Positions 20,604 to 28,861 of a stretch of DNA of 64,000 nt are shown piece after piece. Position 1 is the stretch's first letter. Each line of letters begins with the position of its first letter. The notes below the pieces were generated by a model. That model saw only the letters and a program-made list of their open reading frames with translations. It made no database searches and was not told where the DNA came from. Location of the stretch: the NCBI RefSeq assembly GCF_001679485.1, contig NZ_LZOZ01000014.1, positions 200,242 through 264,241 of the forward strand, given 5' to 3'. The DNA is from Haemophilus sp. CCUG 60358. Lineage in GTDB: Bacteria; Pseudomonadota; Gammaproteobacteria; Enterobacterales; Pasteurellaceae. Made by a program: the position numbers and the translations under genes.

Positions 20604-21617
20604 TTACTGTGCAGGATTAGAAAGCGGATTGAATTTGACCGCACTTTCTAAATGCGATGGGGCGAAATGTGCATAACGCATTGTCATTTCGATAGTTGAA
20701 TGTCCGAGGATTTCTTTCAACACTAAAATATTCCCACCGTTCATCATAAAATGGCTGGCGAAAGTATGGCGCAAAACGTGGGTTAGTTGCCCTTTGGGTA
20801 ATTCAATTTCGGCACGTAAAACCGCATTTTCAAAGGATTCGTAAGCATCATTGAATAATCTGCCACGCTTTTTCGGTAGCATATCGAACAATTCTTTACT
20901 GATAGGCACAGTGCGGTTTTTCTTTGATTTTGTGTTCGTGAAGGTGATTTTATATGGCATAACTTGTGATTGGGTCAGCGTTTCAGCTTCACTCCAACGT
21001 GCACCAGTTGCTAGGCAAATTCGGACAATTAGGCCCAAATCAGGATTGCGAGAGTTATCGCACTCAACTAATAAGCGATAAATATCACGCTCATACAAAA
21101 AAGCTAGTTCCGTATCCCGTTCTTTGAACAAGCGCACACCATCAAGGGGATTCTCAGCCGTCCACTTACGCAATGATTTCAGTTCGTTAAACACTGCTCG
21201 CAAGTAGGCGTGTTCACGGTTTACTGTGGATTCTTTCGGGGGCTTGTTTTTGTTTGCGGAAAACTCACCATCAAGGCGGCGTTTGCGGTAGTCGGCAAAA
21301 ATTTCTGCATTAAATTCATTGGCAGGCGGATCGCCTAAGTTCGCGCACAAGTTCTTTAGTTTGGCTAAACGAGCCTCACCGTCCGACAACGTTTTACCGT
21401 GCACATCAAACCATTCCTGCACATAAAAACTTAACGCAGGCAAATCGCTTGATTCTAAAACTTGTACAGAATCAACCGCACTTGTCGTTTGTTCTTTGGC
21501 TTGATTGTAAAAACGTAGCGCATCGCCTTTAGTTAAAAACCATTTGCGTGATCGCTTGCCGTTTACATAAACTTCCGCAAGCCATTTCCCATTTTTTGTG
21601 TCTTTACGAACTGCCAT
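20604..21617 (-). CDS. int: Phage integrase, HP1 type tyrosine recombinase
   Basis: 337 residues, the same length as HP1 integrase. Catalytic residues are visible: R207 (ATGARWSE), H280 and R283 (THVLRHTF), H306 (LGHST) and the nucleophile Y315 (MRYAHF). Recombines the 60-bp tRNA-Leu core. It lies 155 bp from attL and is transcribed toward it, at the end of the leftward lysogeny operon (cI, BRCT gene, membrane gene, int). Two uptake signals are inside the coding region. Confidence 0.97.
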   Translation of the reverse strand: MAVRKDTKNGKWLAEVYVNGKRSRKWFLTKGDALRFYNQAKEQTTSAVDSVQVLESSDLPALSFYVQEWFDVHGKTLSDGEARLAKLKNLCANLGDPPANEFNAEIFADYRKRRLDGEFSANKNKPPKESTVNREHAYLRAVFNELKSLRKWTAENPLDGVRLFKERDTELAFLYERDIYRLLVECDNSRNPDLGLIVRICLATGARWSEAETLTQSQVMPYKITFTNTKSKKNRTVPISKELFDMLPKKRGRLFNDAYESFENAVLRAEIELPKGQLTHVLRHTFASHFMMNGGNILVLKEILGHSTIEMTMRYAHFAPSHLESAVKFNPLSNPAQ

Positions 21618-21619
21618 TA

Positions 21620-22174
21620 CTATAATTTGAAGTTTTTTATTAGATTATTTGATTCATCAAAAACAGATTGAATTAATTTATCTACAGATTTTTTATCATC
21701 TAATTCATGAGATAGTATTTTGTATGCAGTTATGTTTACCAGTCTGCCATATAAGAGTTCATTCTTCTTTAATAAATCAGCTAATTCATCATTCTTATTA
21801 ATAACTAAAGAATCAATTTCTAAATCTATATTCATCTGCATTAACTGACTTGCATACCTGTCACATATTTCCAAAAAATTTATACCAAGCCTAATTTCAT
21901 AACGTAACGAAAGTACCTTTTGGTTTAATTTTTTTAACGACTCTAATAATTTTACTTCTAGATCAAAAATCTTCTGTTTCTTCCATGAATCAAAACCTAG
22001 GCAAGCTAGAATGATGGCCACAATAGAACATAAAGAAGATATAAAAGATGGGTTAGCAACACAAAAAGCAACACATGCAACAGAAAACGCCATCACAAAT
22101 GGATAAACCAATAACCACAATAAAAAATCTTTTATGGGAGATTTTGATTCTTCTTCGAAAAATCGCTTTATCAT
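21620..22174 (-). CDS. Prophage membrane protein of unknown function
   Basis: 184 residues; not recognised. Two adjacent hydrophobic segments near the N-terminus (about 16-36 and 39-62) form a membrane hairpin, followed by a long helical, Leu/Lys/Asp-rich cytoplasmic part with coiled-coil character (about 70-184). It sits between int and the BRCT gene in the lysogeny operon, with 2-nt and 3-nt gaps, so it should be made in the lysogen. That location suits superinfection exclusion or another lysogen trait, but this is inference only. Confidence 0.7.
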   Translation of the reverse strand: MIKRFFEEESKSPIKDFLLWLLVYPFVMAFSVACVAFCVANPSFISSLCSIVAIILACLGFDSWKKQKIFDLEVKLLESLKKLNQKVLSLRYEIRLGINFLEICDRYASQLMQMNIDLEIDSLVINKNDELADLLKKNELLYGRLVNITAYKILSHELDDKKSVDKLIQSVFDESNNLIKNFKL

Positions 22175-22177
22175 TTA

Positions 22178-23083
22178 TTATTTAACCCACTGTGATTCAG
22201 AAATAATTTTAACTTTATGATTGCGTTCTGCTTGATATTCTTTTGCAATCATAATTTTTTTGCCGTAACTTTGTTGCAACCAATCACGAGAATTAAACAT
22301 TCCAACAATCAAATAATCTAAATCAAGGCGAAAATCATCGATAACGGTTGCACCTTGAGAAATCGCTAATTCAGAGCATTTCTTTCTTGAACCGTATTTG
22401 AATTTTCCGGTTAGTTGCACTACCTTTCCATTCAAATTTAGTTCATCAACTAAATCAAAGAATGATTCGCCCAACGCCATGCCATCGGCATTGCCTTCAG
22501 TGTCAGAACCACAAAAATCAACCAACAACCTTTTCAATCTTTCAAAGCCATTTGATGATAGGTTTTCAACATCGTTTTCTTCAAAAAATGAATAGAATTT
22601 ACTTATAATTGGATCATCTTGTAAAAACGCATTTTCATCTAACCAATCAGCCAAACAACGAACTTCTTCAATAGCAATATGACCATCGGCAATTAATCCT
22701 TTGCATAAGCCTTGAAATTCATTTGTAATGATAATTGAACTATTCTTATTTACATCACGAACAGTGCAATCAGCAATAGCTTTATCCAGTTGTTCACCGA
22801 TCTTATCTTGTAAATGCTCAAGTGCGGTTAATAATTCATCTAGGATTTTGCCTTGTGGTTCACCATCGGGGAAAGATAAAAATATTTGAGTAAATTTGCG
22901 AGCTTCGTTATAGATTTCGAGGGAAAGGGGATCAAGATAAACAGATGATTCAATCTCTAATAACCAAGTGTCTAAAAATAAGGCTTCGTCTTTGTTCATC
23001 GTTAAATCACAATAAAAACCCTCAATCATGCCATACAGAACAGTTAAGAATTTTATATTCGTTCTTTTGTAATTGGTCATCAT
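22178..23083 (-). CDS. BRCT-domain protein of the lysogeny operon
   Basis: 301 residues. The C-terminal part (about 215-301) is a BRCT domain of the DNA-ligase type: GKVVQLTGKFKYGSRKKCSEL, ISQGATVIDDF and DYLIVG. The N-terminal 200 residues are helical with two similar units, MIEGFYCDLTMNKDEALFLD and KGLIADGHIAIEEVRCLADW, which resemble TerB-like repeats of the pattern (A)DGxxxxxEvxxLxxWL. Directly follows cI with no gap and precedes the membrane gene. Function unknown; BRCT domains bind phosphopeptides or DNA ends. Confidence 0.8.
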   Translation of the reverse strand: MMTNYKRTNIKFLTVLYGMIEGFYCDLTMNKDEALFLDTWLLEIESSVYLDPLSLEIYNEARKFTQIFLSFPDGEPQGKILDELLTALEHLQDKIGEQLDKAIADCTVRDVNKNSSIIITNEFQGLCKGLIADGHIAIEEVRCLADWLDENAFLQDDPIISKFYSFFEENDVENLSSNGFERLKRLLVDFCGSDTEGNADGMALGESFFDLVDELNLNGKVVQLTGKFKYGSRKKCSELAISQGATVIDDFRLDLDYLIVGMFNSRDWLQQSYGKKIMIAKEYQAERNHKVKIISESQWVK

Positions 23084-23665
23084 TTAGACTTTCTCCATCT
23101 TCAAAATCACCTTCCCCACCACATCAATATCACTTAATTCACATTCAAAACTGAACTTGCCTCCGTCCACACGGATTTTTCCTGCAGGTAGCACGGTGAT
23201 ATAACGGATAAGATGGGAGTTTTCGACGATGACGAAGTATTCGCCATCCACTAAATTGCCGTAATCGCTAGTCGCAAAGTAGGTGTGATTGTCTTCTAAA
23301 ATACAAAACACTTTGTCATAACTTTCACGGCTGTCTAAATTCGGTAAGTAAGGCAAAAGAAAGGGTTTATTTTCCATTATGAAAGATTTTCCGCTTTCTA
23401 GTTTTATTGTATGAAAATATTTCAGGTCTTCCGAATTATCGAAAATCGGCTCATTTCCATAGGCCACATAATCCAATCTTGCCCCTGTTTCTTTCACGCA
23501 ACGAATGACTAATTCCGCAGGAAAAAAACTACGAGAAACCCAAGTGCTAAACGTGCTGGGCGAGATCCCGAGGTGTTCGCCTAAATCTTTTCTTTTTGCA
23601 AATCCATATGCTTTTTGAATGCGGTCAATGACATCCTTTCCGCCAATCAATTCTAATTTATTCAT
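23084..23665 (-). CDS. Prophage CI repressor, phage 186/HP1 type
   Basis: N-terminal CI-type helix-turn-helix (KDVIDRIQKAYGFAKRKDLGEHLGIS) and a C-terminal oligomerisation domain ending PAGKIRVDGGKFSFECELSD, which aligns with phage 186 CI as I remember it (PGRKLHVAGGKVPFECGIDD). There is no Ser/Lys autopeptidase, so RecA-driven cleavage is not expected. The frame is open to 23677; ATG 23665 gives 193 residues (186 CI has 192) and is preferred. One of the three operator repeats lies immediately upstream of this start, suggesting autoregulation. Confidence 0.9.
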   Translation of the reverse strand: MNKLELIGGKDVIDRIQKAYGFAKRKDLGEHLGISPSTFSTWVSRSFFPAELVIRCVKETGARLDYVAYGNEPIFDNSEDLKYFHTIKLESGKSFIMENKPFLLPYLPNLDSRESYDKVFCILEDNHTYFATSDYGNLVDGEYFVIVENSHLIRYITVLPAGKIRVDGGKFSFECELSDIDVVGKVILKMEKV

Positions 23666-23666
23666 A

Positions 23667-23742
23667 AAATGAGCCATAAATTCATATTGACATTCTCAAA
23701 TGAGCCATAATATTATAATTACGCAAATGAGCCATAAATCAA
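23667..23742. promoter_or_regulatory. Lysis/lysogeny switch: three operators and divergent promoters
   Basis: Three direct copies of AAATGAGCCATAA at 23667, 23698 and 23725. Rightward promoter: TTGACA (23687-23692), 18 nt, TATTAT (23711-23716), with the second operator in its spacer. Leftward promoter on the minus strand: TTGATT (23742-23737), 19 nt, TATAAT (23717-23712), with the third operator in its spacer. The first copy abuts the cI start. Repressor binding would therefore cover both promoters. Confidence 0.85.
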
Positions 23743-23777
23743 TATATACCAATATTTAACAAGGGGAAGTTTAAGCA

Positions 23778-23990
23778 ATGAACAGCCAAAATGCAATTTG
23801 TATAAATGTACAGATCCACGCGCCTTACGTCACATTAAAGAAATATGCCGAGCTTACCGGGCTTTCGTTAGACAAAGTGCGAAAGATGAGAGCGTCAGGC
23901 GAACTGCCTATTGCAGATAAAAAAGCGGAAAGGGGGTCAGTATTAGTGAATTTAATCGCGATTGCCAAACAAGCGGCGAAACAAGAATAA
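23778..23990 (+). CDS. Cox/Apl-like excisionase and early regulator
   Basis: 70-residue DNA-binding protein with a winged helix-type motif, PYVTLKKYAELTGLSLDKVR then MRASGELPIADKK, matching the Cox pattern (Y-x-x-F-A-x-x-x-G-x-s-x-x-x-V-R-x-M-x-x-x-G-x-L-P). Such proteins repress the leftward lysogenic promoter and promote excision. First gene of the rightward early operon, right after the operator cluster; AAGGGGAAG lies 11 nt upstream. Confidence 0.82.
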   Translation: MNSQNAICINVQIHAPYVTLKKYAELTGLSLDKVRKMRASGELPIADKKAERGSVLVNLIAIAKQAAKQE

Positions 23991-24047
23991 AAAACCGCAC
24001 AAAAGTGCGGTTAGTTTCCAGAAGATTTTAGTTATAAGGGGAAGACA

Positions 24048-24464
24048 ATGACTAAAACATCAACCTTTAAATTCTTTGTTCAAGAGAAAGTCGAAAGTGG
24101 AGAAATTTCCATTGAACGAATCAAAGAAATCACTGCTGTAATTAATCAACCTAATCCCGTTTCGCCAAACGCTCAACAAACGGAACAAGCACATCAAGCA
24201 ATTCGGGCGATTTTTGAGACGTTGAATCAATCAGCATGTGAAGTTCGTTCTCCACATCATCAAGCAAATCAGGGTGGCGAGAAAGTCCACGCAACAAGCA
24301 ACCCATCACACGTTCTTGAAGTGCCAGTTGTAAATGTTGCTGATGAATTTGTGCTTGCATATCTTGAAGAGTTTTTTGCATCTGATCGTTCATCTTCTGA
24401 AATCCTTAAATTAAGTGATCGTTTATTTATTTTAGGGAAAGCATACAACAAATCAGGTAAATAA
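24048..24464 (+). CDS. Early phage protein of unknown function
   Basis: 138 residues; not recognised. It has a good ribosome binding site (AAGGGGAAGACA-ATG). The N-terminal 35 residues and the last 20 look like ordinary protein, while the middle (about 45-90) is rich in Gln, His, Asn and Ser and coincides with a well-formed ORF on the other strand (24151-24393). The gene may be real with an unusual centre, or may have been altered by the antisense segment. Confidence 0.6.
   Translation: MTKTSTFKFFVQEKVESGEISIERIKEITAVINQPNPVSPNAQQTEQAHQAIRAIFETLNQSACEVRSPHHQANQGGEKVHATSNPSHVLEVPVVNVADEFVLAYLEEFFASDRSSSEILKLSDRLFILGKAYNKSGK
24151..24393 (-). CDS. Possible antisense ORF inside the early region
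   Basis: 80 residues on the opposite strand, wholly within the preceding gene. Its composition is protein-like (helical, amphipathic LQDMQAQIHQQHLQLALQER, then LLDDVENELHMLIDS and LLDVLVPFVERLAKRD), codon use resembles the neighbours, and AGGA lies nine bases before the ATG. It runs against the early operon, so its expression would need a promoter that I cannot identify. Either this or the overlapping plus-strand frame could be the relic. Confidence 0.4.
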   Translation of the reverse strand: MNDQMQKTLQDMQAQIHQQHLQLALQERVMGCLLRGLSRHPDLLDDVENELHMLIDSTSQKSPELLDVLVPFVERLAKRD

Positions 24465-24482
24465 AAAAGCGAGGGCGCGGCA

Positions 24483-24851
24483 ATGTATGTATCTGAAAAC
24501 GAAAGTGCGGTAGAAAAATGGCACCGAGAAAATGGCATTCCTATGTCGAAAGCAAGAAATAGCGAAGAAACTTTGCATGAAATGGGCTTGAGTAAATATC
24601 CCACTGAACGTGCTTTTAATCATCTTTCCGATGAGCAAAAAGGCATGTTAAAAGCGTTAGCAGATATTGAACCCTTTGAAGATTACATCTCGCCCGATCT
24701 GACTGGCGATAAGTTATGGCATTACAACGAAAAAGGCATTGATAAATTAACCAAAGCCTTTCACGCCATGTCAGCACTTCGTACGCCTTTTCCGCGCGCT
24801 TTAACGCGTCGTGATTTTTACAATATCGACCCACATACAAGGGGGCAATAA
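24483..24851 (+). CDS. Early phage protein of unknown function
   Basis: 122 residues, hydrophilic, no recognised domain. Contains an uptake signal at 24503. Its stop (TAATG) overlaps the next start by one base, a coupled early operon. Resembles small early proteins of HP1-like phages only by position. Confidence 0.65.
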   Translation: MYVSENESAVEKWHRENGIPMSKARNSEETLHEMGLSKYPTERAFNHLSDEQKGMLKALADIEPFEDYISPDLTGDKLWHYNEKGIDKLTKAFHAMSALRTPFPRALTRRDFYNIDPHTRGQ

Positions 24852-25060
24852 TGGAAAATAAACTAAATCAACCAAGTACAGAAAATTGCCTAAGTGCCGC
24901 ACGAAAATGGCGAAATAAATATTGGGCTTATCGCACAAAATGGGAGTTATTTAAAAGACAACAAAATGAAGTTGCCGCCAGTGCCATCTATCACAAGATG
25001 GTGATCGCATTAGATAACGTAGGGTATTTAACCAAGAAAGCTGAAGAGTTGGCTCATTAA
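24851..25060 (+). CDS. Small early phage protein
   Basis: 69 residues, basic and Trp/Tyr-rich in AARKWRNKYWAYRTKWELF; no recognised domain. Coupled to the preceding gene by a TAATG overlap. Confidence 0.6.
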   Translation: MENKLNQPSTENCLSAARKWRNKYWAYRTKWELFKRQQNEVAASAIYHKMVIALDNVGYLTKKAEELAH

Positions 25061-25072
25061 GGAGATTTTATT

Positions 25073-25354
25073 ATGCAAGAACATTTTATCGAATTATCAA
25101 ATCGCTACAGCATTAAGTTAAGCGAAACAGAGAAGTACATTATTTACAAAATTGAACTACAAGAAAATGGCACTTATGAACGAGTAGGCGGGAAAGTTTG
25201 TAAAGACTTATTCGCGGTGGTTGATACGCTCATTCTTTGTGAATTGATGGGTGATGATATAAATGCGCTATCTGATGTCGCTAAAAAATTAAAAGAAATC
25301 TACGCCGAAGTAAAACGTATCACTGAAATTCAAGAAACTTATGCGCAGGCATAA
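25073..25354 (+). CDS. Small early phage protein
   Basis: 93 residues with a good AAGGAG site 9 nt before the ATG. Predominantly helical and acidic C-terminal half; no recognised domain. Lies 12 nt after its neighbour in the early operon. Confidence 0.6.
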   Translation: MQEHFIELSNRYSIKLSETEKYIIYKIELQENGTYERVGGKVCKDLFAVVDTLILCELMGDDINALSDVAKKLKEIYAEVKRITEIQETYAQA

Positions 25355-25404
25355 ACCCTTTTTTATCTATATCTATTAATTTAATTCATACAAAATAAAT
25401 ATTT

Positions 25405-25665
25405 ATGACTGAATTTAATCTAGAGCAAGCATTACAAGGTGCGCCAGTCCGTCTTAACAACGGTTTTAAAGCTTATATTTTTGCGGATGTGAGCTTGCTT
25501 GCTATTAATGAACCATACCCACTGATTGGCGGATATGCCTATTCGATCAGTTCATTTTACGACAATCAAGAACATCAACGATTTGAAGAATGCCGTTGGG
25601 CAAAAGACGGCAAATGTGATCGTTTAAGCGCATTAGGGTCGATTGCTGGGATGTGGGAAGATTAG
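25405..25665 (+). CDS. Small conserved-type phage protein before the replication gene
   Basis: 86 residues. The centre (LNNGFKAYIFADVS, then PLIGGYAYSISSFY) looks like a small beta-sheet fold of a kind often found just upstream of phage replication genes, but I cannot name the family. The end overlaps the most upstream possible start of the replication gene. Confidence 0.62.
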   Translation: MTEFNLEQALQGAPVRLNNGFKAYIFADVSLLAINEPYPLIGGYAYSISSFYDNQEHQRFEECRWAKDGKCDRLSALGSIAGMWED

Positions 25666-25667
25666 CT

Positions 25668-27995
25668 ATGCAATCAATGTGGGAACAGCAACGTGATAAC
25701 ACCGTCAGTGCCAAAAATGCACACATGGCGGCGGTTGCCTGTGAACGCCATCAAGCGGCAGAGAATGGGCATAAATTTGACCGCTCTTTTCTGCCTTTTG
25801 ACGAAAGCTGTTACACACCACTGCAGTTGGAGTTGTTTGCCACTAATCCAGCTGATTTTGAGTTCATCGAAAATAAACTTAAAAGCTTACCACGCCAACG
25901 TCAGCGAGAATATTTCCGTAAACTTTACATTAAAGCCTATCGTTCTGTAAAAGACGATGGGTCAATTGCATTTGCCCTCGGCAATAAACAACGTCGATAC
26001 GCCAATGATTATTTACGCGATATCTTAGATGTGCGTTTACAAAAAGTCTTTTCACAATACAACGTGAACGTCGATTTTTTGCAAGCGTTCATCAACACGC
26101 CGCAATGGTTGCTGTCCGTTAAAGATGAAATGCAACAAGCCGTGCAGTTCTCCACCGTGCCAACACGTGAAGAGCTAGCAAAACACTACAATGAGTTGCA
26201 TTACAGCGGATTCCGTTTTCAAGTATTTGGCATCCAACAAAAGCAGAAGCAGCTACCTTTCTACTTAATCACCGAAAGTAAGTTGAAAGCAATGGCATAC
26301 CAAATCGCCACAGCGTTCACTCAATTCCAATTTGATTGCACCCACTTTTTAAAAAATGGCATTGAAAACGACAACGAGAGCGATATTCAAGGCTATTTCT
26401 ATCAGCTCTATAAATGGTGTGGTGAAATTGCCCTTTCTGCCGGTTTCAAAATTCCTCACTGGGAAAAAATCGAAAATGACAAACGCATCAAAGCCGAACG
26501 CATTGATAGCACTTTAATTCGCCTTACGTGCGAAAAATGGTGGTTTAAGCAAATGCGAGACGTACAAAAACGTATGGTCGAGCATATCGCTATTGCCTGT
26601 GGCGAGGTGCGCGCCAATGCCGCCAGTTATATTTCCAATCAAAGTTTCCAGGAATGGCAACTCCAGCAACGCAAGAATCACGATTACTTGCGCGCCATGA
26701 TTATTGAAAACATCGACAACCCAGAAGAACAGGTCGAGCTTTTCGATATGTTCTTAAAATCATCCTCCAACCCCGCATTACGCCGAAATGAAATGATGGT
26801 GCGCTTGCGTGGCTTGGAAGAATGGGCAGAAGAAAACAACAATGAAGCCTTATTTTTGACGCTTACTGCGCCATCATCATTCCACGCAGGAAACGGCAAT
26901 AAAAAATGGTCGGGCGTCAATCCACGAGATACGCAAAACTATTTAAACAAAGTGTGGCAACAGTTCCGTGCGTTATTGTCGAAACGTAATATTAAATTTT
27001 ACGGTATGCGAGTGGCAGAGCCGCACAAAGACGGCACACCACACTGGCATGCGTTATTTTATGTTCAAGCAGAACATAAAGAGGAAGTCATCCGCTTATT
27101 TAAACAAAAAGCCCTAGAGTTAGACGGCAATGAGAAAGGCGCAGCAGAACACCGTTGCAAGGTGGAAGAATGCGATAAAACAAAAGGTAGCGCAACGGCT
27201 TACATTGCAAAATACATTGCGAAAAATATTGACGGTTTCGCCCTTGCAGGCGAAGTCTCAGATGAAGACCCAACACTAAGCCTACACGACAACGCATTGC
27301 GCGTTCGTGCATGGGCGAGCCGTTGGAACATTCGTCAGTTCCAATTCTACGGGGGCGCATCAATTTCTGTTTGGCGTGAATTGCGCCGATTAATCAGCGG
27401 TCAAGCAGATGATGAAATTATCAATAAAGCCCAAGCAGCCGCAGGCATCGCGAATGACTATGCGGCATATATGGAAATTCAAGGTGGTGCGCTTGCTAAA
27501 CGTACTGATCAACCTATCAAGCTCGATTATGAAACTAAACCTGCTAATAAATATGGCGAACAACGCAAAGCCATTATTGGTTTAGCAAATAGATTCAGCT
27601 TAAAACAAGTCATTTCACGCACCAAAAAATGGCAAATTAAAAAACGCCCACAAGATTTTGCACAACGCGCAGAATCTATGGTTGAGCGTAGCTCAACCGC
27701 TAACAATAGCGCACGCAGTGCGCCTTGGACTTGTGTCAGTAACTGTAACCGCTCAATTATTGAGCAGAAGATCAAGTTACTGACACAATCGATCTGCGCA
27801 CCACTTAGCGCACAAAAATTAGACTATTTATTCAAGTACAAACGGCTAATCATAGATAAATATACAGCCATAGAACTCACCGAAAATGATGTGCAGTTAG
27901 TGAAACGGAATCAAAACATGATGACGTCGCTTTCCCCTGTGCCAAGAAACCTTCAAAAGCTCAAAGATTTTCATAAAAGCCAACGTATTCAATAG
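25668..27995 (+). CDS. Phage replication endonuclease, P2 GpA family
   Basis: Rolling-circle initiator that nicks the phage origin and stays joined to the 5' end. With the ATG at 25668 (GGGAAG eight bases before; a GTG at 25653 is also in frame) it has 775 residues, near P2 gpA at 761. The HUH motif is H459-W-H461 in DGTPHWHALFYV, and the paired tyrosines are Y512 and Y516 in TAYIAKYIAKNIDG. In P2 the origin lies within gene A, so the origin is probably in this gene as well. Largest early gene. Confidence 0.93.
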   Translation: MQSMWEQQRDNTVSAKNAHMAAVACERHQAAENGHKFDRSFLPFDESCYTPLQLELFATNPADFEFIENKLKSLPRQRQREYFRKLYIKAYRSVKDDGSIAFALGNKQRRYANDYLRDILDVRLQKVFSQYNVNVDFLQAFINTPQWLLSVKDEMQQAVQFSTVPTREELAKHYNELHYSGFRFQVFGIQQKQKQLPFYLITESKLKAMAYQIATAFTQFQFDCTHFLKNGIENDNESDIQGYFYQLYKWCGEIALSAGFKIPHWEKIENDKRIKAERIDSTLIRLTCEKWWFKQMRDVQKRMVEHIAIACGEVRANAASYISNQSFQEWQLQQRKNHDYLRAMIIENIDNPEEQVELFDMFLKSSSNPALRRNEMMVRLRGLEEWAEENNNEALFLTLTAPSSFHAGNGNKKWSGVNPRDTQNYLNKVWQQFRALLSKRNIKFYGMRVAEPHKDGTPHWHALFYVQAEHKEEVIRLFKQKALELDGNEKGAAEHRCKVEECDKTKGSATAYIAKYIAKNIDGFALAGEVSDEDPTLSLHDNALRVRAWASRWNIRQFQFYGGASISVWRELRRLISGQADDEIINKAQAAAGIANDYAAYMEIQGGALAKRTDQPIKLDYETKPANKYGEQRKAIIGLANRFSLKQVISRTKKWQIKKRPQDFAQRAESMVERSSTANNSARSAPWTCVSNCNRSIIEQKIKLLTQSICAPLSAQKLDYLFKYKRLIIDKYTAIELTENDVQLVKRNQNMMTSLSPVPRNLQKLKDFHKSQRIQ

Positions 27996-28006
27996 GAGAA
28001 AACGCA

Positions 28007-28306
28007 ATGAATAAAAGAAAACAGAAACAAATCCGCCGAATCTTAGCGGCAAAACGCACGGAAAAGTGCGGTCAAATTAATGCGGAATTGCAAGAAACTA
28101 TCGAATATTTAGAAAAACGCGTTCACTTATTAAGAGCGAAACTATCTATTCAGAGAATTAATTTAAAAGCCTATGTTTTAGAACAAGCGATTAATATCAA
28201 GCGCCAAATCGTAACCGAACGATTCGGCAATGTATTGTTAGGGCTTGCCAGTGGAATGATTGGTGGGATTATTGGGATGTTTATGTGGGTGTTGTGTATC
28301 CTTTAG
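28007..28306 (+). CDS. Small basic protein with C-terminal membrane segment
   Basis: 99 residues: a very basic N-terminus (NKRKQKQIRRILAAKR), a helical coiled-coil stretch, and a Gly-rich hydrophobic C-terminus (about 76-98) that looks like a single membrane anchor. AGGAG precedes the ATG. First of several small accessory genes after the replication gene. Not recognised. Confidence 0.62.
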   Translation: MNKRKQKQIRRILAAKRTEKCGQINAELQETIEYLEKRVHLLRAKLSIQRINLKAYVLEQAINIKRQIVTERFGNVLLGLASGMIGGIIGMFMWVLCIL

Positions 28307-28313
28307 GAGATGT

Positions 28314-28556
28314 ATGAATTACAGAATTTGTAAAGAACAACCTAAAGAATGGGATGGGGAACATTATTTTACATGTGAACATTCGCTTAATAGCCGTTCA
28401 AAAATCTATTTTTTAATGCATTGTAATATATTAAAGAAAATGCCAGATGGAAGACTAAAAATTAAAGTATTTGGTTATCGCTGGTCACATCCAAACGGCG
28501 AAAAAATTAGATATGTGGATAATTTGAGGGTTGTGAAAGCAAGTGAATATACATAG
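28314..28556 (+). CDS. Small phage protein of unknown function
   Basis: 80 residues starting MNYRICKEQPKEW; AGGAG lies six bases before the ATG. The frame is open further upstream (28260) but that part only shadows the preceding gene. Contains FTCEHSLNSRSKIYFLMHCN and a Trp/Tyr-rich C-terminal half. Not recognised. Confidence 0.62.
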   Translation: MNYRICKEQPKEWDGEHYFTCEHSLNSRSKIYFLMHCNILKKMPDGRLKIKVFGYRWSHPNGEKIRYVDNLRVVKASEYT

Positions 28557-28569
28557 GGTTTAAATAATC

Positions 28570-28815
28570 ATGAAAAAATCAATGATACTTTTTGCAATAT
28601 TAGTGGCTTTTCCTTGTTTGGCAGAAAAATATATTGTGCCGTTTTCTGGTGGCATTTTTGGCAAACATTCGAATTATCCAGATGTAATAATCAATGAAAT
28701 ATGTATTCACAATGTTGGTTATTTAGTCACAGATAACGGTCATGTCGTTGTGGCAGTGGATAAAAATAATAATCCGCTTGTTTGTGAAATTAAAGACAAG
28801 TCAAAGGAAAAATAA
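28570..28815 (+). CDS. Small secreted protein with signal peptide
   Basis: 81 residues with a clear N-terminal signal peptide (KKSMILFAILVAFPCLA, likely cleavage before EKY), giving a mature periplasmic protein of about 63 residues. Two cysteines remain in the mature part (ICIHN and LVCEI), so one disulphide is possible. Export is unusual for a phage gene outside lysis and points to a lysogen trait or exclusion factor, but no family is recognised. Confidence 0.65.
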   Translation: MKKSMILFAILVAFPCLAEKYIVPFSGGIFGKHSNYPDVIINEICIHNVGYLVTDNGHVVVAVDKNNNPLVCEIKDKSKEK

Positions 28816-28816
28816 A

Positions 28817-28846
28817 ATGAACAAATCTAACACCAAAAAATCAGAT
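28817..28846 (+). repeat. Partial duplicate of the methylase gene start
   Basis: Thirty bases matching 28 of 30 with the first thirty bases of the adenine methylase at 29038-29067. Here the frame ends after 13 codons (MNKSNTKKSDIED). The 57-codon gene at 28862 lies between the two copies. Confidence 0.85.
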
Positions 28847-28861
28847 ATTGAGGATTAAAAA

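Noticed and set aside
23084..23677. LexA-like S24 autopeptidase in the repressor
   Set aside because: The C-terminal part matches the non-cleavable 186 CI type and lacks the Ser/Lys dyad context.
24003..24011. CRISPR or dispersed-repeat reading of the recurrent AAGTGCGGT motif
   Set aside because: It is the Haemophilus DNA uptake signal, found genome-wide without regular spacing; no CRISPR array or cas gene is present.
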